NCBI GenBank assembly: GCA_948567375.1
Contig: OX419762.1
Coordinates: 45,551,034 to 45,615,033, forward strand
DNA length: 64,000 nucleotides
Source: Lunularia cruciata
Lineage: Eukaryota; Streptophyta; Marchantiopsida; Lunulariales; Lunulariaceae
Direction: 5' to 3'
Positions 63,451 to 64,000 of this stretch are shown here, one piece after another (within the stretch, counting starts at the first letter, position 1; every line of letters starts with the position of its first letter). The position numbers and the translations under genes were made by a program. The notes beneath the pieces were generated by a model. The model saw only the letters and a list, made by a program, of their open reading frames with translations, had not been told where the DNA came from and ran no database searches.

Positions 63451-64000
63451 CATTGCAAGAAGAAGAACTTGAGGAGCAATACAATGTTGTATTTCTCCAA
63501 TATTAATCAAATCCAAAACAATAAATTGGAAAAAAAAACAAGGCCATCGTCAACACCATATTTAGATGTTTATATTGATGTTTGGATATTACAATTGTTG
63601 TATTTTTTCCCTTTGATATAATTTTTCTTATTATTATTACTTAGTATTTTGTAAGGGTTGAGTCTAAATCTATTGTGATAACTCAATTTTAACCAAAAAG
63701 TGGTATAACAGCAAAAAAAATGTTATTCCTTTGAGTGTGTGGGTTGGAATTTGCAAGATTTGAAGAGAAGTATCATGATTGGCAGTATTTTTTATTGTAC
63801 TTATCTTTGTCGTATCCTATCTTAATTGGTTAATTAGGTGCCTTACACATGTCAAGGAAAGTACAAATTCTGTCCCAAAGAAAAATTACAAGTTTTTGTC
63901 CTTTGGGCTTACTACTCCAAAGGGTGTGTCTATGAAGGTTCTACAACTACAAAGGTCTTAGAAAAGCTTCCTACTCCAAAAATCCTACAACTCCAAAGTA
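63451..64000. other. AT-rich spacer, no gene seen
   Basis: Ends with irregular repeats of CTACTCCAAA / CTACAACTCCAAAG (63915-64000). The 60-codon frame at 63779-63961 has no known domain. Confidence 0.5.

Overview
This is most likely nuclear DNA of a land plant, probably a bryophyte or another early-diverging lineage. Three things point there. A Ty3-type LTR retrotransposon has a primer site for initiator tRNA-Met. A decayed piece of chloroplast rbcL with AT-rich third codon positions sits in the nuclear sequence. There is also one intact plant-like gene with a beta-trefoil fold and a strong Kozak start. Gene density is very low. There is no operon structure, no rRNA gene, no CRISPR array and no tRNA gene that I could find. 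The species cannot be named from this window.

Layout. 1-7490: two tandem, heavily mutated, CpG-poor Ty3 elements on the minus strand that share one LTR (1689-2451). The second has recognisable zinc knuckle, protease, reverse transcriptase, RNase H and integrase remnants. 7491-11175: AT-rich spacer, one weak ORF with an in-phase 48-bp repeat, and an (AT)n microsatellite. 11176-15010: mixed-composition spacer with a near-perfect 115-bp hairpin at 12782-12896. 15099-18107 and 26.2-30.0 kb: copies of a non-LTR retrotransposon (LINE). More copies lie at 32.5, 35.2-36.5, 41.8, 58.7-59.6 and 62.8-63.4 kb. 20.0-20.9 kb: a degenerate tandem repeat of about 260 bp. 40330-41006: a non-autonomous hAT-like DNA transposon with an 8-bp target duplication. 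46.2-49.2 kb: the only convincing gene, a 349-codon beta-trefoil protein with a possible upstream promoter and a 5' UTR intron. 55.2-55.5 kb: a possible short spliced gene. 58.1-58.6 kb: the rbcL fragment. 59.6-64.0 kb: AT-rich spacer with another LINE remnant.

The dominant theme is the LINE family. Its copies keep an RT with an A-D-D box and, downstream, a C-x-C-x9-H-x3-C motif followed by a PD/D/K-like block. That is the layout of R2-type elements with a restriction-like endonuclease, not the APE type usual for plant L1 and RTE elements. Twelve places carry its roughly 100-bp 3' end, which can fold into two hairpins and has no poly(A). Three very short insertions (48, 68 and 215 bp) consist mainly or only of this end region and are flanked by clean target duplications of 10, 11 and 17 bp. 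This is the most interesting system in the window: a structured-tail, REL-type retrotransposon whose 3' end alone has been repeatedly inserted. One of these tails also lies close downstream of the chloroplast rbcL fragment.
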